Positions 52,048-61,632 are shown, counted from the stretch's first letter. The stretch is DNA of 64,000 nt from Streptomyces hygroscopicus (GCF_026168105.1 NZ_LBMW01000003.1:186001-250000); one strand, 5' to 3'. Program-made: numbers and translations. The notes: a model not told the origin generated them from the sequence alone.

Positions 52048-53274
52048 TCATCTGGAGTCGTCGGAGGCGAACGTGACGGGCAGCTGTTCGGGGCCGCGCA
52101 GACCGCCCGGCCGCCACTGCAGTTCGCCGCGCGGCACGGCCAGGCTGAGGTGGGGCAGGCGGCGCAAGGCGGTGCCGATGGCGATCTGGCCCTCGAGCCG
52201 GGCCAGCGGCGCCCCCAGGCAGTAGTGGATGCCGTGCCCGAAGGCGAGGTGCGCGTTGTCCTGCCGGGTGATGTCCAGGTGGTCGGGGTCCGGGAACTGC
52301 GCCGGGTCGCGGTCGGCGATGGCGGAGGCGACGAGCACGGTCGCGCCGCTCGGGATCGTCACTCCTGCGATGGTGACGTCCTCCCGCGCGAACCGGGCGA
52401 TGCCGGGGTTGACGGGTCCGTCGTAGCGCAGGAACTCCTCGATCGCACCGGGCAGCAGCTGCGGATCGTCCCGCAGCATCTGCAGTTGATCAGGGCGGGC
52501 GAGCAGTGCGGCGATGCCGCTGCCGATCAGGTTGACCGTGGTGATGTATCCGGCCACCAGCAGCAGGAAGGCCATGGCGAGCAGCTCGTCGGCGTCCAGC
52601 CGGTGCTCCTCGTCCCGGGTGGTGATCAGCGCGCTGAGGAGGTCGTCCTCGGGCCGGACCCGCTTGTCCTCGAGGAGTCCGGACAGGTACGAGCGCATCT
52701 GCCGCCACGCATGGTCCATCCGGGCCGGGTCCGGCGGCTCGGCTCCTTGCAGGATCATTTCGTCGGTCCACCGCTGGAAGTCGTGCCGGTCGACGACGGG
52801 CACTCCGAGCAGTTCGCTGATCACAGTGACCGGAAGCGGCAGCGCGAAGTCCTCGATGAGGTCGGCCTTGCCGGCGGGCACGATCGCGTCGAGCAACCCG
52901 TCGGTGATCTCCTGGACGCGAGGCCGCATCTCGGCCACCCTGCGCGCGGTGAACGCCTTGGAGACCAGGCGGCGCAGGCGGGTGTGGTGGGGCGGGTCGG
53001 AACGGAGCATGGTGCGCAGCATCGTCTCGCGCTGCGTGGCGGGCAGCCGCTCGAGGAGCCGGGGGTCCGACGCATCGCGGAAGTCGCTGCTGAGCCGCGG
53101 GTCGGACAGGGCCGCGAGGCCGTCTTCGTAGCGCGTGACAAGCCATGCCTCGAGGCCCCCGGCGATGACGGCGCGCCGTACCGGGCCCTCCTCGCGCAGC
53201 TGCCGGTAGAGCGGGAAGGGATCCGCCACGAAGGCCGGATCGGCATAGGGCAGAAGGCACGGCTGCTGGCTCAT
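52048..53274 (-). CDS. Cytochrome P450
   Basis: A 408-residue bacterial class I P450. The I-helix is LLVAGYITTVN, ExxR is EEFLR, and the heme-ligand loop is AFGHGIHYCLGAPLAR with the axial Cys. Good GGAGG ribosome site before ATG 53274. It is divergent from a flavoprotein oxidoreductase across a 104-base gap, so the two may act on the same metabolite. No ferredoxin gene is adjacent. The substrate is unknown. Confidence 0.93.
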   Translation of the reverse strand: MSQQPCLLPYADPAFVADPFPLYRQLREEGPVRRAVIAGGLEAWLVTRYEDGLAALSDPRLSSDFRDASDPRLLERLPATQRETMLRTMLRSDPPHHTRLRRLVSKAFTARRVAEMRPRVQEITDGLLDAIVPAGKADLIEDFALPLPVTVISELLGVPVVDRHDFQRWTDEMILQGAEPPDPARMDHAWRQMRSYLSGLLEDKRVRPEDDLLSALITTRDEEHRLDADELLAMAFLLLVAGYITTVNLIGSGIAALLARPDQLQMLRDDPQLLPGAIEEFLRYDGPVNPGIARFAREDVTIAGVTIPSGATVLVASAIADRDPAQFPDPDHLDITRQDNAHLAFGHGIHYCLGAPLARLEGQIAIGTALRRLPHLSLAVPRGELQWRPGGLRGPEQLPVTFASDDSR

Positions 53275-53337
53275 CGGGCCTCCAGGGGCGTCATGAATCC
53301 ATACGACGAAGGTCTTCCTGTTTTTGAGGGTATATGT

Positions 53338-53351
53338 CCCATTGACATGGG
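53338..53351. promoter_or_regulatory. Palindrome CCCAT-TGAC-ATGGG in a divergent promoter
   Basis: A perfect 5-bp-arm inverted repeat lies between the P450 and flavoprotein genes, 28 bases before the GTG of the latter. It may be an operator, but short repeats like this arise by chance. Confidence 0.35.
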
Positions 53352-53378
53352 TGGCGGATGTGACCGAAGGGTGGGGCT

Positions 53379-54614
53379 GTGAGGGAGCGGACAACGTGTT
53401 GCGTTGTGGGCGGCGGTCCCGCCGGAATGGTCCTTGGCCTGTTGCTGGCCCGGGCCGGCGTGGCCGTCACGGTCCTGGAGAAGCACGGCGACTTTCTGCG
53501 TGACTTCCGCGGCGACACCGTGCATCCGTCGACTCTGGCGCTACTGGATGACCTCGGTCTGGCCGAGAGCTTCGCCCGTCTGCCGCAACGTCGGGTGAAC
53601 ACGGTCCAGTTGCCGCTGGGCGCGGACGGTTCGCTGGTCACCGTCTCGGACATCAGCGTTTTGCCGGGCCCGTACAACTACGTGGCGATGGTGCCGCAGT
53701 GGGACCTGCTCGACCTCCTCGCCGACGAGGCCCGGAAGGAGCCGTCCTTCCGCCTGCGGATGAGCACCGAGGCGACATCCTTCCTGGTCGAGCGTGGACG
53801 GGTCACCGGGGTGCGGTACCGCACGTCTGACGGCCGTACGGGCGAACTGCGGGCCACCCTGACGGTCGCCTGCGACGGTCGGGGATCACTGGCCCGGTCA
53901 CGGCCCGAACTGCGGCTCCGGCAGTTCACCTGCCCCATGGACGCCTGGTGGTTTCGGCTGCCTCGGCGGGCAGGCGACCCCCACGGGCTCGTCGGAGGAG
54001 CCGGCGACGGGTTCCTCACGGCCATGATCGACCGTGGCGAGTACTGGCAGTGCGCCGCGCTGATCCCCAAGGGCACCGACGCCGAGCGCCGCGCCGCCGG
54101 TCTCGAGCGGTTCATGGTCGATTTCTCGGCCGCCGTGCCCTGGCTCGCGGACCGGGCGCATGCGCTGCGGTCGTGGGACGAGGTGAAGATGCTCGACGTA
54201 CGGCTCGACCGCCTCCGGCACTGGCACCGCCCCGGACTGCTGTGCATCGGCGACGCGGCGCACGCGATGTCACCGGTCTTCGGCATCGGCATCAACCTCG
54301 CTGTCCAAGACGCCGTTGCCGCCGCGCGGCACCTCGTCGAACCGCTGCGCAGGGGTGCGGTCGGCCTCGCGGACGTACGCGCCGTCCAGCGACGCCGGTG
54401 GCCGACCGCGGCGGCCACGCAGACACTGCAGCGCTTCGCTCACGCGCGGGTCATCGCGCCTGTCCTCGCGGGACGCCCGCCCCTCGGCAACGCCAGGTGG
54501 GCGGAACGGGTGAGTGAACTGTTCACGACCGCACCGTGGTTCAGGCGCGTACCGGCGTATTTCATCGGCTACGGGGCGATGCGCGAGCGTCCGCCCGCCG
54601 AGTCGGTGCGGTGA
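53379..54614 (+). CDS. FAD-dependent oxidoreductase (aromatic-ring hydroxylase type)
   Basis: A 411-residue group A flavoprotein. CCVVGGGPAGMVLGLLLARA (residues 7-26) binds ADP, TVACDGRGSLAR is the DG motif, and PGLLCIGDAAHAMSPVFGIG binds the FAD ribose. It is shorter than PgaE-type enzymes and lacks the C-terminal thioredoxin domain. GTG 53379 has GGGTGGGG upstream. It is divergent from a P450, hinting at a small oxidation module. Confidence 0.92.
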   Translation: MRERTTCCVVGGGPAGMVLGLLLARAGVAVTVLEKHGDFLRDFRGDTVHPSTLALLDDLGLAESFARLPQRRVNTVQLPLGADGSLVTVSDISVLPGPYNYVAMVPQWDLLDLLADEARKEPSFRLRMSTEATSFLVERGRVTGVRYRTSDGRTGELRATLTVACDGRGSLARSRPELRLRQFTCPMDAWWFRLPRRAGDPHGLVGGAGDGFLTAMIDRGEYWQCAALIPKGTDAERRAAGLERFMVDFSAAVPWLADRAHALRSWDEVKMLDVRLDRLRHWHRPGLLCIGDAAHAMSPVFGIGINLAVQDAVAAARHLVEPLRRGAVGLADVRAVQRRRWPTAAATQTLQRFAHARVIAPVLAGRPPLGNARWAERVSELFTTAPWFRRVPAYFIGYGAMRERPPAESVR

Positions 54615-54727
54615 GTTGCGGAGCACGGCTACCACTGGCTCTGGCGCCGGGACTTCCCGCGCACACGGCTGTGGTCAACGATTCGGCGGCCTGTTCGGCC
54701 CAACTGGGGCCGATCGGTGGGGCATTG

Positions 54728-55117
54728 CTATTCCTGGCCCTGCCCCGCCTGTCCCGGGGGCTGATTTCCCTGCGTACTGTCCTGGCTTTCCTTACCGCGG
54801 CCGTGACCATTCTCGAACACGCGTTGGGCGGTGTTGGAGACGGCTTTGATTCCGAAGTAGGCCGTAGTTATTGCCGTCATGGCAGTGAAAGCACTCGTGA
54901 GGAGTGCGACGACCTGATTGCTGTCCTTCGACACTGAGCCGATTCCCCAGACTGCGGCAGCCGATATCGCGCCGTCGCTTCCCAAGACGGCCAGGAGTCC
55001 CGCCATGGAACGGACTTCCTCGGTCAGGTTTCCCTGCTTCCGGGAGCGGAACAGCGCAATGATGAGTGCCAGAGCTCCCAAGGCCAGGGCCAAAGCGGCC
55101 AAGATCAAGACCGCCAT
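54728..55117 (-). CDS. Small two-helix membrane protein
   Basis: A 129-residue protein with two hydrophobic helices (residues 2-25, VLILAALALALGALALIIAL; about 45-85 with AAAVWGIGSV and TAMTAITTAYFGIKA) and a Gln/Gly-rich cytosolic tail. AGGGGAT precedes ATG 55117. No family is recognised; a holin-like or scaffold role is a guess. Confidence 0.65.
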   Translation of the reverse strand: MAVLILAALALALGALALIIALFRSRKQGNLTEEVRSMAGLLAVLGSDGAISAAAVWGIGSVSKDSNQVVALLTSAFTAMTAITTAYFGIKAVSNTAQRVFENGHGRGKESQDSTQGNQPPGQAGQGQE

Positions 55118-55454
55118 AGTTATCCCCTTGTCCGATAACGGGGCTACTTCCGCTCGACCTTTCAGGTGCGGTTCATGCCCATTGTCACCTGAATTTTCTA
55201 CGTCTGCACGTCGATCATTCACATCGGCCGCGACCAGCCTGTCGCTGTCTCCGCGCAGGCGCTCAACGAACCCCACTCCGAAGGCTGTCGGATCCGCCGA
55301 GTGAGATGGCCCGTAAGGAGCCTGGCCAACGGGTCCGGTATGACCGCCGGCGCGGAACCCGTCCCGGCAGGGGGCATCTACACGCACGCAGCCTCCGCGC
55401 ACAGGCAGGGGGCCTGAGCGCGGAGACCTACGACCCGTCAATGCGAGCCCGCTA
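55118..55454. other. Intergenic region, nothing recognised
   Basis: About 340 bases between two same-strand small genes. No supported ORF. Moderately A/T-rich patches at 55130-55215 likely belong to the promoter of the membrane-protein gene. Confidence 0.4.
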
Positions 55455-55697
55455 CTACCTGGTGCAGACGGTGCGCGGCTTCACCCAGACGCGCGTGGTC
55501 TTGCCGTGGGACTTGACCGTCCTCCAGTAGCCCTTGACCGTACGGCACTTCGCGGTCGGCGCCGTGTGGTGGGACGTCACACTGGCGGTTGTCGAGGACG
55601 CTGCGGAGGCGGTGCCTGCGGCAGCCACTCCCGCTCCGGTCGCCAGCATGGCCGCCGCGAGACCTGAGACAAGGCTGCGTGCGATTCGACTCTGCAT
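55455..55697 (-). CDS. Very small secreted protein
   Basis: An 80-residue exported protein. The signal peptide spans residues 1-33 (RSLVSGLAAAMLATGAGVAA), leaving a mature chain of about 47 residues that is Thr/Lys-rich with two Cys (KCRTVKGYWRTVKSHGKTTR, then VCTR) that could close a loop. AGGAG before ATG 55697 is well spaced. Function unknown. Confidence 0.7.
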   Translation of the reverse strand: MQSRIARSLVSGLAAAMLATGAGVAAAGTASAASSTTASVTSHHTAPTAKCRTVKGYWRTVKSHGKTTRVWVKPRTVCTR

Positions 55698-56053
55698 GAG
55701 CAACTCCTTTCCGATCAGGTGCGCCTGGTCGACCCGAGCGGCCGCCTCGGATGGGGCGCCGGGCGAGAGGCGCACCCTCAGGATTACCTCAGGTACCCGA
55801 GCGTGCATCCCCACGAAAAGATGCCACCCGATCGGCCTATTCGTCCGTCTCGCCGGTGTCTTGGGAGGTCCCGAGGGCGCGCCCGACCGTGGGACGGTAG
55901 GGGCCGTAGTGATTCGCGAACTCGTCCCGGTCGGGGCGGAGATCCTGCGCATGGCCCGCATGCGGTCCTCGGCGCCGGATCACCCTGTTGCGTTCCGGAA
56001 CAGGGTCACCTTCGGTAGGACTGCATCGTCACGCGCAGCGGCGCGGGCGCAGG

Positions 56054-56614
56054 TCAGTGTGGTGGGGACAGTGCCGCGCGTGCGGTGGTGAGGATCTCGT
56101 CGGAAAGGGCAGGGTCTTTGACGGCACGGGCCAGTACGACGGCGCCGAGCATGGTGCACAGCCGCGCGATGCCGTCCTCGTCGTCGTCGGCGAGCCAGTC
56201 GGCGAAGTCCTGTACGCCTTCCGCGTAGGCGCGGTGAGCCTCGCGGTCACCGGTTTCGCGGGCCATGTCGGCGGCGAGCGCCGCGGCGGGGCATCCTGTG
56301 GAGGCGTTGTCCCGGTGCCGGGAGGACAGGTACGCGTCGATCATGGCCCGCTGGGCTTCCTCGCGCCGTCCCTCATGCCCCTGCAAGGCGGTCGCACGCC
56401 ACTGGGCCAGTTCGTCGAAGGCATGCCTGACCGCCTCGTCGATCAGGGCTTCCTTGGAGTCGAACTGCTTGTAGAAGCCGCCGTGGGTCAGGCCCGCCGC
56501 CTGCATCAGGTCGGCGACGCTCACGCTCGTGCCCTGCTCGCGAAAGAGGCGGGAGGCCGTCTCCACGACCCGCTTGCGGTTCTCCCGCGCCTGTGCCTGT
56601 GACACGCGGCCCAT
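56054..56614 (-). CDS. TetR-family repressor
   Basis: A 186-residue TetR regulator. The helix-turn-helix occupies residues 15-55 (VADLMQAAGLTHGGFYKQFD), and CPAAALAADMA in the ligand domain resembles the AcrR/YxaF-like group that responds to small electrophiles. GGAGG precedes ATG 56614. It is divergent from the NmrA-like reductase gene and most likely controls it. Confidence 0.92.
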   Translation of the reverse strand: MGRVSQAQARENRKRVVETASRLFREQGTSVSVADLMQAAGLTHGGFYKQFDSKEALIDEAVRHAFDELAQWRATALQGHEGRREEAQRAMIDAYLSSRHRDNASTGCPAAALAADMARETGDREAHRAYAEGVQDFADWLADDDEDGIARLCTMLGAVVLARAVKDPALSDEILTTARAALSPPH

Positions 56615-56847
56615 GAACACCTCCTCGGTCGGATGACGACTGGCATCTATCATACGGCCGGAATAAATTTCCCTCACAATCTATTTAGTTGTGATCACCC
56701 TCGCGTTGTGGGCCGTCATCGCCGGGGCCCTGGTCGGCCTCCGCCCCCGTCTGGTGCGGCGTAGGCCCGTGGATGCCGCCTGATCCATGTCGCACGCCGT
56801 ATGTACGCGTGATCACATCACACCGACTACTCCAAGGAGATCAACGG
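56615..56847. promoter_or_regulatory. Divergent promoter region with imperfect palindrome
   Basis: ACAATCTATTTAGTTGT near 56677-56693 is an imperfect inverted repeat in the A/T-rich part of the gap between the TetR and NmrA-like genes. It is a candidate TetR operator. Confidence 0.4.
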
Positions 56848-57753
56848 ATGGCTGCCGGCAGTCTTGTTCTCATCACCGGCGCAGGTGGCGTGGGTCGCAC
56901 GGTCCTCGACCAACTGCGCGCGCAGAACGTGCCGGCGCGCGTCATGGTCCGCCGGGACGACGACCGCGCGGCCGAGTTGCGCGCGACCGGGGCGGAGGTC
57001 GTCGTCGGCGACCTGACCCGGCCCGAGACCGTCGCGCCCGCGCTGCAGGGTGTCGGACGGATGTACTTCGCGATGCCGGTGTCGCCGGACCATCTGCTGG
57101 CCGCGACGGTGGTGGCCACCGTGGCGCGCGAACACGGCCACCTGGACGGCCTGGTCGACATGTCACAGATGACGGTGTCGCAGATGACCGCCACCAGCAC
57201 CGCGGAGTCCCACCAGCAGCGGCTGCACTGGCTGGCGGAACAGGTACTGAACTGGTCGGGTCTGCCCGTGGTCCACATCCGGCCGACGGCGTTCCTGGAC
57301 AATCCGCTGTTCACCACGCTGGCGGCGCAGTCGATCCGGGAGAACGGCACGATCGCGCTGCCGTTCGGTACCGGGCGCACGTCGCCGGTCGCCATCGACG
57401 ACGTCGCCCGGGTGGTCGCCACCGTGCTCCGCAACCCGGCTCCGCACATCGGACACGTCTACGAGCTCACCGGACCACGCACGGTCGACATGCCAGAGAT
57501 GGCCGAGGAGTTCGCACGGGCGCTGGGGCGCCCCGTGACCTATGCGGACGTGCCGCTGGGCCGGTGGCGGGCCGACGTGCTCGCCAAGGCGGGCCTGCCG
57601 CCACACACAGAAGAGCACATCGCCACCATGGCCCGACTCCACCGCGAGAACCGCTACGACCGCGCGTCCGACGACGTCGAACGCGTCACTGGTGTCCCCG
57701 CCCAAACCATCCAAGCGTTCGTAGCCGCTCGCAAGGACTTCTACCTGGGCTGA
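56848..57753 (+). CDS. NmrA-like NAD(P)-binding protein
   Basis: A 301-residue atypical SDR of the NmrA/QOR2 type. LITGAGGVGRTVLDQL (residues 8-23) is the dinucleotide loop, and IRPTAFLDNPLF and YELTGP are typical. There is no Tyr-x3-Lys pair in the usual place, so it may reduce a quinone or act as a redox sensor. AAGGAGA precedes ATG 56848. Its expression is probably governed by the divergent TetR protein, in the way quinone-reductase/TetR pairs respond to electrophiles. Confidence 0.87.
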   Translation: MAAGSLVLITGAGGVGRTVLDQLRAQNVPARVMVRRDDDRAAELRATGAEVVVGDLTRPETVAPALQGVGRMYFAMPVSPDHLLAATVVATVAREHGHLDGLVDMSQMTVSQMTATSTAESHQQRLHWLAEQVLNWSGLPVVHIRPTAFLDNPLFTTLAAQSIRENGTIALPFGTGRTSPVAIDDVARVVATVLRNPAPHIGHVYELTGPRTVDMPEMAEEFARALGRPVTYADVPLGRWRADVLAKAGLPPHTEEHIATMARLHRENRYDRASDDVERVTGVPAQTIQAFVAARKDFYLG

Positions 57754-57881
57754 GCCGCACGGCCGGGGCCGGACCGCCGCTCTGCCCAGCCAAACGCCCA
57801 GTGGTCCCAAGACCCGGGAATCCCGTGCGGTGTGCTGTGTGACGAATCCTTGACCCCGGGTCGGCACTCCAGGATGCTGTG

Positions 57882-57908
57882 TTGCGACACATGAGATGCG
57901 TGCCGCAA
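57882..57908. promoter_or_regulatory. Palindrome TTGCGACAC-N9-GTGCCGCAA before the mycothiol dehydrogenase
   Basis: A 27-base imperfect palindrome (eight of nine arm positions pair), nested in a wider TGTTGC...GCAACA, lies 46 bases before the start. It is a candidate site for the IclR regulator of this locus. Confidence 0.5.
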
Positions 57909-57954
57909 TGAGCAACATCTGATACTCGGGTCTCGTAACAGCAGAGGAGTGGCC

Positions 57955-59040
57955 ATGACTCACCAGGTCCGTGCTGTCGTCGCGCGGGGGAAGGGTGCCC
58001 CCGTCAGCCTGGAAACGATCATCGTGCCCGACCCGGGCCCGGGCGAGGCGCTGGTGAAGATCGAGGCCTGCGGGGTCTGCCACACCGATCTGCACTATCG
58101 CGAGGGCGGCATCAGCGACGACTTTCCCTTCCTGCTCGGCCACGAGGCCGCAGGTGTCGTGGAGTCTGTGGGGGAGGGTGTCACCGACGTCGCCCCCGGG
58201 GACTTCGTCATCCTCAACTGGCGCGCCGTGTGCGGGCTGTGCCGGGCCTGCCTGCGCGGACGGCCGTGGTACTGCTTCAACACCCACAACGCGAAGCAGA
58301 AGATGACCTTGGCCGACGGCACCGAACTGTCTCCGGCGCTGGGTATCGGCGCGTTCGCGGAGAAGACGCTGGTGGCGGCCGGGCAGTGTACGAAGGTCGA
58401 CCGGGCGGCGTCGGCGGCCGCCGCCGGACTGCTGGGCTGTGGGGTGATGGCGGGCATCGGAGCGGCCATCAACACGGGCAAGGTCGGACGTGGTGACAGC
58501 GTGGCGGTCATCGGATGCGGCGGCGTCGGGGACGCGGCGGTCGTAGGGTCGAACCTGGCGGGGGCGGCGAAGATCATCGCCGTGGACATCGACGACCGAA
58601 AGCTGGCCACCGCCAAGAAGCTGGGCGCGACCCACACCGTCAACTCCAAGGAGTCCGATCCGGTCGAGGCGATCCGTGACCTGACCGGCGGTTTCGGCGC
58701 CGACGTCGTCATCGAGGCGGTCGGCCGCCCGGAGACGTACCGGCAGGCCTTCTACGCCCGCGACCTGGCCGGCACGGTCGTCCTGGTCGGCGTACCGACC
58801 CCGGAGATGAAGCTCGAACTGCCGCTGCTCGACGTCTTCGGCCGGGGCGGCGCGCTGAAGTCCTCGTGGTACGGCGACTGTCTGCCCTCCCGTGACTTCC
58901 CGATGCTCATCGACCTCTATCTGCAGGGCCGTCTGGACCTGGACGCCTTCGTCACGGAGACCATCGCGCTGGACGAGGTCGAGAAGGCCTTCGCGCGGAT
59001 GCATGGCGGCGACGTGCTGCGCTCGGTGGTGGTCCTGTGA
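57955..59040 (+). CDS. S-(hydroxymethyl)mycothiol dehydrogenase (formaldehyde detoxification)
   Basis: A 361-residue zinc alcohol dehydrogenase very like actinobacterial mycothiol-dependent formaldehyde dehydrogenase. The catalytic zinc site is [15 protein letters not shown] and GHEAAG. The structural zinc Cys set is [18 protein letters not shown] loop: [27 protein letters not shown] near the end is typical of the MscR/AdhE2 group. It oxidises S-hydroxymethylmycothiol to the S-formyl form with NAD+. ATG 57955 has AGGAG upstream. The stop overlaps the MBL gene. Beside a demethylating Rieske oxygenase it fits formaldehyde removal. Confidence 0.93.
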   Translation: MTHQVRAVVARGKGAPVSLETIIVPDPGPGEALVKIEACGVCHTDLHYREGGISDDFPFLLGHEAAGVVESVGEGVTDVAPGDFVILNWRAVCGLCRACLRGRPWYCFNTHNAKQKMTLADGTELSPALGIGAFAEKTLVAAGQCTKVDRAASAAAAGLLGCGVMAGIGAAINTGKVGRGDSVAVIGCGGVGDAAVVGSNLAGAAKIIAVDIDDRKLATAKKLGATHTVNSKESDPVEAIRDLTGGFGADVVIEAVGRPETYRQAFYARDLAGTVVLVGVPTPEMKLELPLLDVFGRGGALKSSWYGDCLPSRDFPMLIDLYLQGRLDLDAFVTETIALDEVEKAFARMHGGDVLRSVVVL

Positions 59041-59672
59041 TGGCCGGTGCCCGCATCGAACGCCTCGTCACCTCGGGGACCTTCTCGCTGGACGGCGGCA
59101 CCTGGGACGTGGACAACAACGTGTGGATCATCGGCGACGACACCGAGGCCGTCGTCGTCGACGCCGCACATGACGCCGACGTGATCGCCCAAGCCCTTGG
59201 CGGGCGCAACCTGCGGGCCATCGTGTGCACCCACGCCCACAACGACCACATCGATGCCGCGCCCGAACTCGCGGCGCGCACCGGTGCCCCGATCCTGCTT
59301 CACGCGGACGACCTGCCGCTGTGGAAGCAGACCTACCCGGACCGGATGCCCGACGGCGAACTGGCCGACGGGCAGGTCCTCAAGGTCGCGGGTGTCGAGC
59401 TGACGATTCTGCACACTCCCGGCCATGCTCCCGGCGCTGTCTGCCTGTATGCGCCGGGCCTGACGGCGCTGTTCAGTGGTGACACCCTCTTCGCGGGCGG
59501 TCCGGGGGCGACGGGAAGGTCGTACAGCGACTTCGGCACGATCGTCGACTCCATCCGGGACCGGCTGCTCACTCTTCCCGGCGACACCGTCGTACACACC
59601 GGACACGGGGAGACGACCACGGTCGCCGCGGAGGCCCCGCACCTTCAGGAGTGGATCGACCGCGGCTTCTGA
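59037..59672 (+). CDS. MBL-fold hydrolase coupled to the mycothiol dehydrogenase
   Basis: A 211-residue metallo-beta-lactamase-fold enzyme. Zinc motif [10 protein letters not shown] (about residue 64), further ligands in [19 protein letters not shown] and HTGHGETT. The size and the glyoxalase II-like pattern suit thioester hydrolysis. In actinomycetes this gene commonly follows mycothiol-dependent formaldehyde dehydrogenase, probably cleaving S-formylmycothiol to formate. GTG 59037 overlaps the upstream stop (GTGA); ATG 59040 is an alternative. Confidence 0.9.
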   Translation: MMAGARIERLVTSGTFSLDGGTWDVDNNVWIIGDDTEAVVVDAAHDADVIAQALGGRNLRAIVCTHAHNDHIDAAPELAARTGAPILLHADDLPLWKQTYPDRMPDGELADGQVLKVAGVELTILHTPGHAPGAVCLYAPGLTALFSGDTLFAGGPGATGRSYSDFGTIVDSIRDRLLTLPGDTVVHTGHGETTTVAAEAPHLQEWIDRGF

Positions 59673-59768
59673 CCGCCCACCGAACCGTACGAGCCCGCCC
59701 CCGACTCGCGCCCACCGCGGGCCGAAGCGGCGGGTCGCCTTCGCGCACCCGCGACATGGGAGCTGCTA

Positions 59769-59822
59769 GGGCCCGATGCCCTTCTTGAGCTGGTGGAACA
59801 CGCTCTCTCCGGCATCGGGCCC
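59769..59822. terminator. Stem with 30-base loop between two operons
   Basis: GGGCCCGATGCC (59769-59780) and its exact complement (59811-59822) form a 12-bp stem with a 30-base loop. It could end the mycothiol dehydrogenase operon or be a leader structure of the downstream Rieske operon. Confidence 0.5.
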
Positions 59823-59851
59823 CGTTCGCGTGCTGTTGTTCATTACACATT

Positions 59852-59872
59852 GAGTTGCATGTTATGCAACTC
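59852..59872. promoter_or_regulatory. Palindrome GAGTTGCAT-N3-ATGCAACTC
   Basis: Perfect 9-bp arms with a GTT spacer, 108 bases before the ferredoxin ATG. Like other sites in this locus it contains TTGC/GCAA, so it may bind the IclR regulator. Confidence 0.55.
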
Positions 59873-59979
59873 GAGCATCGGCTTGGCCCGACCTCTTTGT
59901 GCCTTGACAAGGCTTCGGGCCGACCTCAGACTGATGTTGCGCTTACCGCAATCCGTTTCGCTATACGCACCGAGGTGTC

Positions 59980-60342
59980 ATGATGATTCCCGCGTGCCGT
60001 CTCGCGGATCTCCCGCGAGGCGAGGCCTACCGGCTCGACATCGATCCGCCGGTCTCGGTGTTCCATACCGACGACGGCGAGGTCTTCGCCATCGACGACA
60101 CCTGCACCCATCAGGACGCGTCGCTCGCCGACGGGTGGTTGGAGGGCTGCGAGGTGGAATGCCCGCTCCACGCCTCCAAGTTCGACCTGAGGACAGGCGC
60201 CGCAGACGCCCCTCCGGCCAAGCTCCCGGTCCGGACCCATGAGGTGCTCGTGGAGGACGGCATGATCTACGTCCGGGTGTCCACGGATGCCCCCAATCTG
60301 CCGCCCTGCGTCGCATCCCGGCTCGCCGGCGGTCCCGCGTGA
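59980..60342 (+). CDS. Rieske-type [2Fe-2S] ferredoxin
   Basis: A 120-residue Rieske ferredoxin. Cluster ligands are visible as CTHQDASLADGW (Cys-x-His) and CPLHASKFDLRTG (Cys-x2-His). It would shuttle electrons from the adjoining FAD reductase to the Rieske oxygenase. GAGGTG precedes the ATG. The stop overlaps the reductase start (GTGA). The length and pattern match ring-hydroxylating or demethylating oxygenase ferredoxins. Confidence 0.92.
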   Translation: MMIPACRLADLPRGEAYRLDIDPPVSVFHTDDGEVFAIDDTCTHQDASLADGWLEGCEVECPLHASKFDLRTGAADAPPAKLPVRTHEVLVEDGMIYVRVSTDAPNLPPCVASRLAGGPA

Positions 60343-61502
60343 GGACAGTGGCCGTTGTGGGTGCCTCGCTGGCCGGCCTGTCGGCGGCGCGCTCACTGCG
60401 GAAACAGGGCTACGACGGCCGGCTGGTCGTCATCGGCGACGAGCCCCACCGCCCGTACGACAGGCCGCCGCTGTCCAAGGAGTTCCTGGCCGGCGGCATC
60501 GGCGAGGCGGATCTCGCGCTGGAGACGGACGACGAGGACCTGCAGGCGGAGTGGCTGCTCGGTAGCCGCGCCACCGGACTCGACCGCACGGAGCGCGCCA
60601 TCCGGCTCGCCGACGGCCGGGAAGTCCGCGTCGACGGCATCGTCATCGCGACCGGCGCGGCCGCGCGCCGGCTGCCGGGCACCGACGGCCTGGCCGGAGT
60701 GCACGTCCTGCGCACCCTGGACGACGCCCGCGGCCTGCGGGACCAACTGGCCCGTGGTGGACGGCTCGTCGTGATCGGCGGCGGATTCATCGGCGCCGAG
60801 GTCGCCTCCACCGCCCACACCCTCGGACTCGACGTGACGGTGATCGAGGCGGCTCCGACACCGCTGGCCGGACCGCTCGGCGAGGCCATGGGGGGCATCG
60901 TCTCCGCACTCCACGCGGACCACGGCGTACGGCTGTTGTGCGGCGTGGGCGTCAAAGGGCTGAGCGGTGAGAGGAGGGTCGACGCCGTCCTGCTCGAGGA
61001 CGGTCGAAGTGTCCCTGCCGACAGCGTCGTCGTCGGTGTGGGCGCACGCCCTTGTGTGGAGTGGCTGGAAGGATCCGGAGTCGCGCTCGACAATGGCGTG
61101 AAGTGCGGCGCGGACGGCCGCACCAGCCTGGCCGGTGTGGTCGCGGTCGGTGACTGCGCCTCCTGGTACGACCCCCGTGCGGGCGTCCACCGCCGCGTCG
61201 AACACTGGACCGGTGCGCGGGAGCGCCCCGACGCGGCCGTCGCCGCGCTGCTGTCGTGGGGAGCGGTGGAACCGGGCGTGCCCCGGCCGCCGTACTTCTG
61301 GTCGGACCAGTACGGGGTGAAGATCCAGTTCGCCGGCCATGCGACCGGAGCAGACAGTGTGACGGTCGAGGAAGGCGCCACGGACGACCGCAATTTCCTT
61401 GCCGTCTACCGGCGTGCCGGCCATCCGGTCGCCGTGCTCGCGATGAACCAGCCGCGGGTGTTCACCCGCTGGCGCAAGCAGCTCACCGTCACGACGTCTT
61501 GA
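60339..61502 (+). CDS. FAD-dependent ferredoxin reductase
   Basis: A 387-residue NAD(P)H-dependent ferredoxin reductase of the BphA4/rubredoxin-reductase type. FAD motif VAVVGASLAGLSAARSL at residues 4-20, RPPLSKEFL, NAD motif VIGGGFIGAEVASTA (about 145) and the second FAD motif VVAVGDCASWYD (about 265). The GTG overlaps the ferredoxin stop, so the two are co-translated in stoichiometric pairs. It feeds electrons to the ferredoxin and then to the oxygenase encoded 130 bases downstream. Confidence 0.93.
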   Translation: MRTVAVVGASLAGLSAARSLRKQGYDGRLVVIGDEPHRPYDRPPLSKEFLAGGIGEADLALETDDEDLQAEWLLGSRATGLDRTERAIRLADGREVRVDGIVIATGAAARRLPGTDGLAGVHVLRTLDDARGLRDQLARGGRLVVIGGGFIGAEVASTAHTLGLDVTVIEAAPTPLAGPLGEAMGGIVSALHADHGVRLLCGVGVKGLSGERRVDAVLLEDGRSVPADSVVVGVGARPCVEWLEGSGVALDNGVKCGADGRTSLAGVVAVGDCASWYDPRAGVHRRVEHWTGARERPDAAVAALLSWGAVEPGVPRPPYFWSDQYGVKIQFAGHATGADSVTVEEGATDDRNFLAVYRRAGHPVAVLAMNQPRVFTRWRKQLTVTTS

Positions 61503-61545
61503 CACCGCTCATGCCGCATCCCATGCTGCAGTTTCATATGACGCG

Positions 61546-61566
61546 CAGCGTTGCTCCATACACAAC
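61546..61566. promoter_or_regulatory. Inverted repeat GCGTTG-N9-CAACGC before the Rieske oxygenase
   Basis: Six-base arms 61546-61551 and 61561-61566 lie 67 bases before the oxygenase GTG. It is a weaker relative of the other TTG/CAA palindromes here. Confidence 0.4.
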
Positions 61567-61632
61567 GCCGTCCGGAGACGCTCTTCCCGGCGCGTGAATG
61601 ACCGATCCACGACGTTTCCCGAGGAGTGCACC

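Noticed and set aside
55300..56100. Plus-strand frames over the small secreted gene and its upstream region
   Set aside because: They are opposite a gene with a good ribosome site and signal peptide, and show no family motifs.
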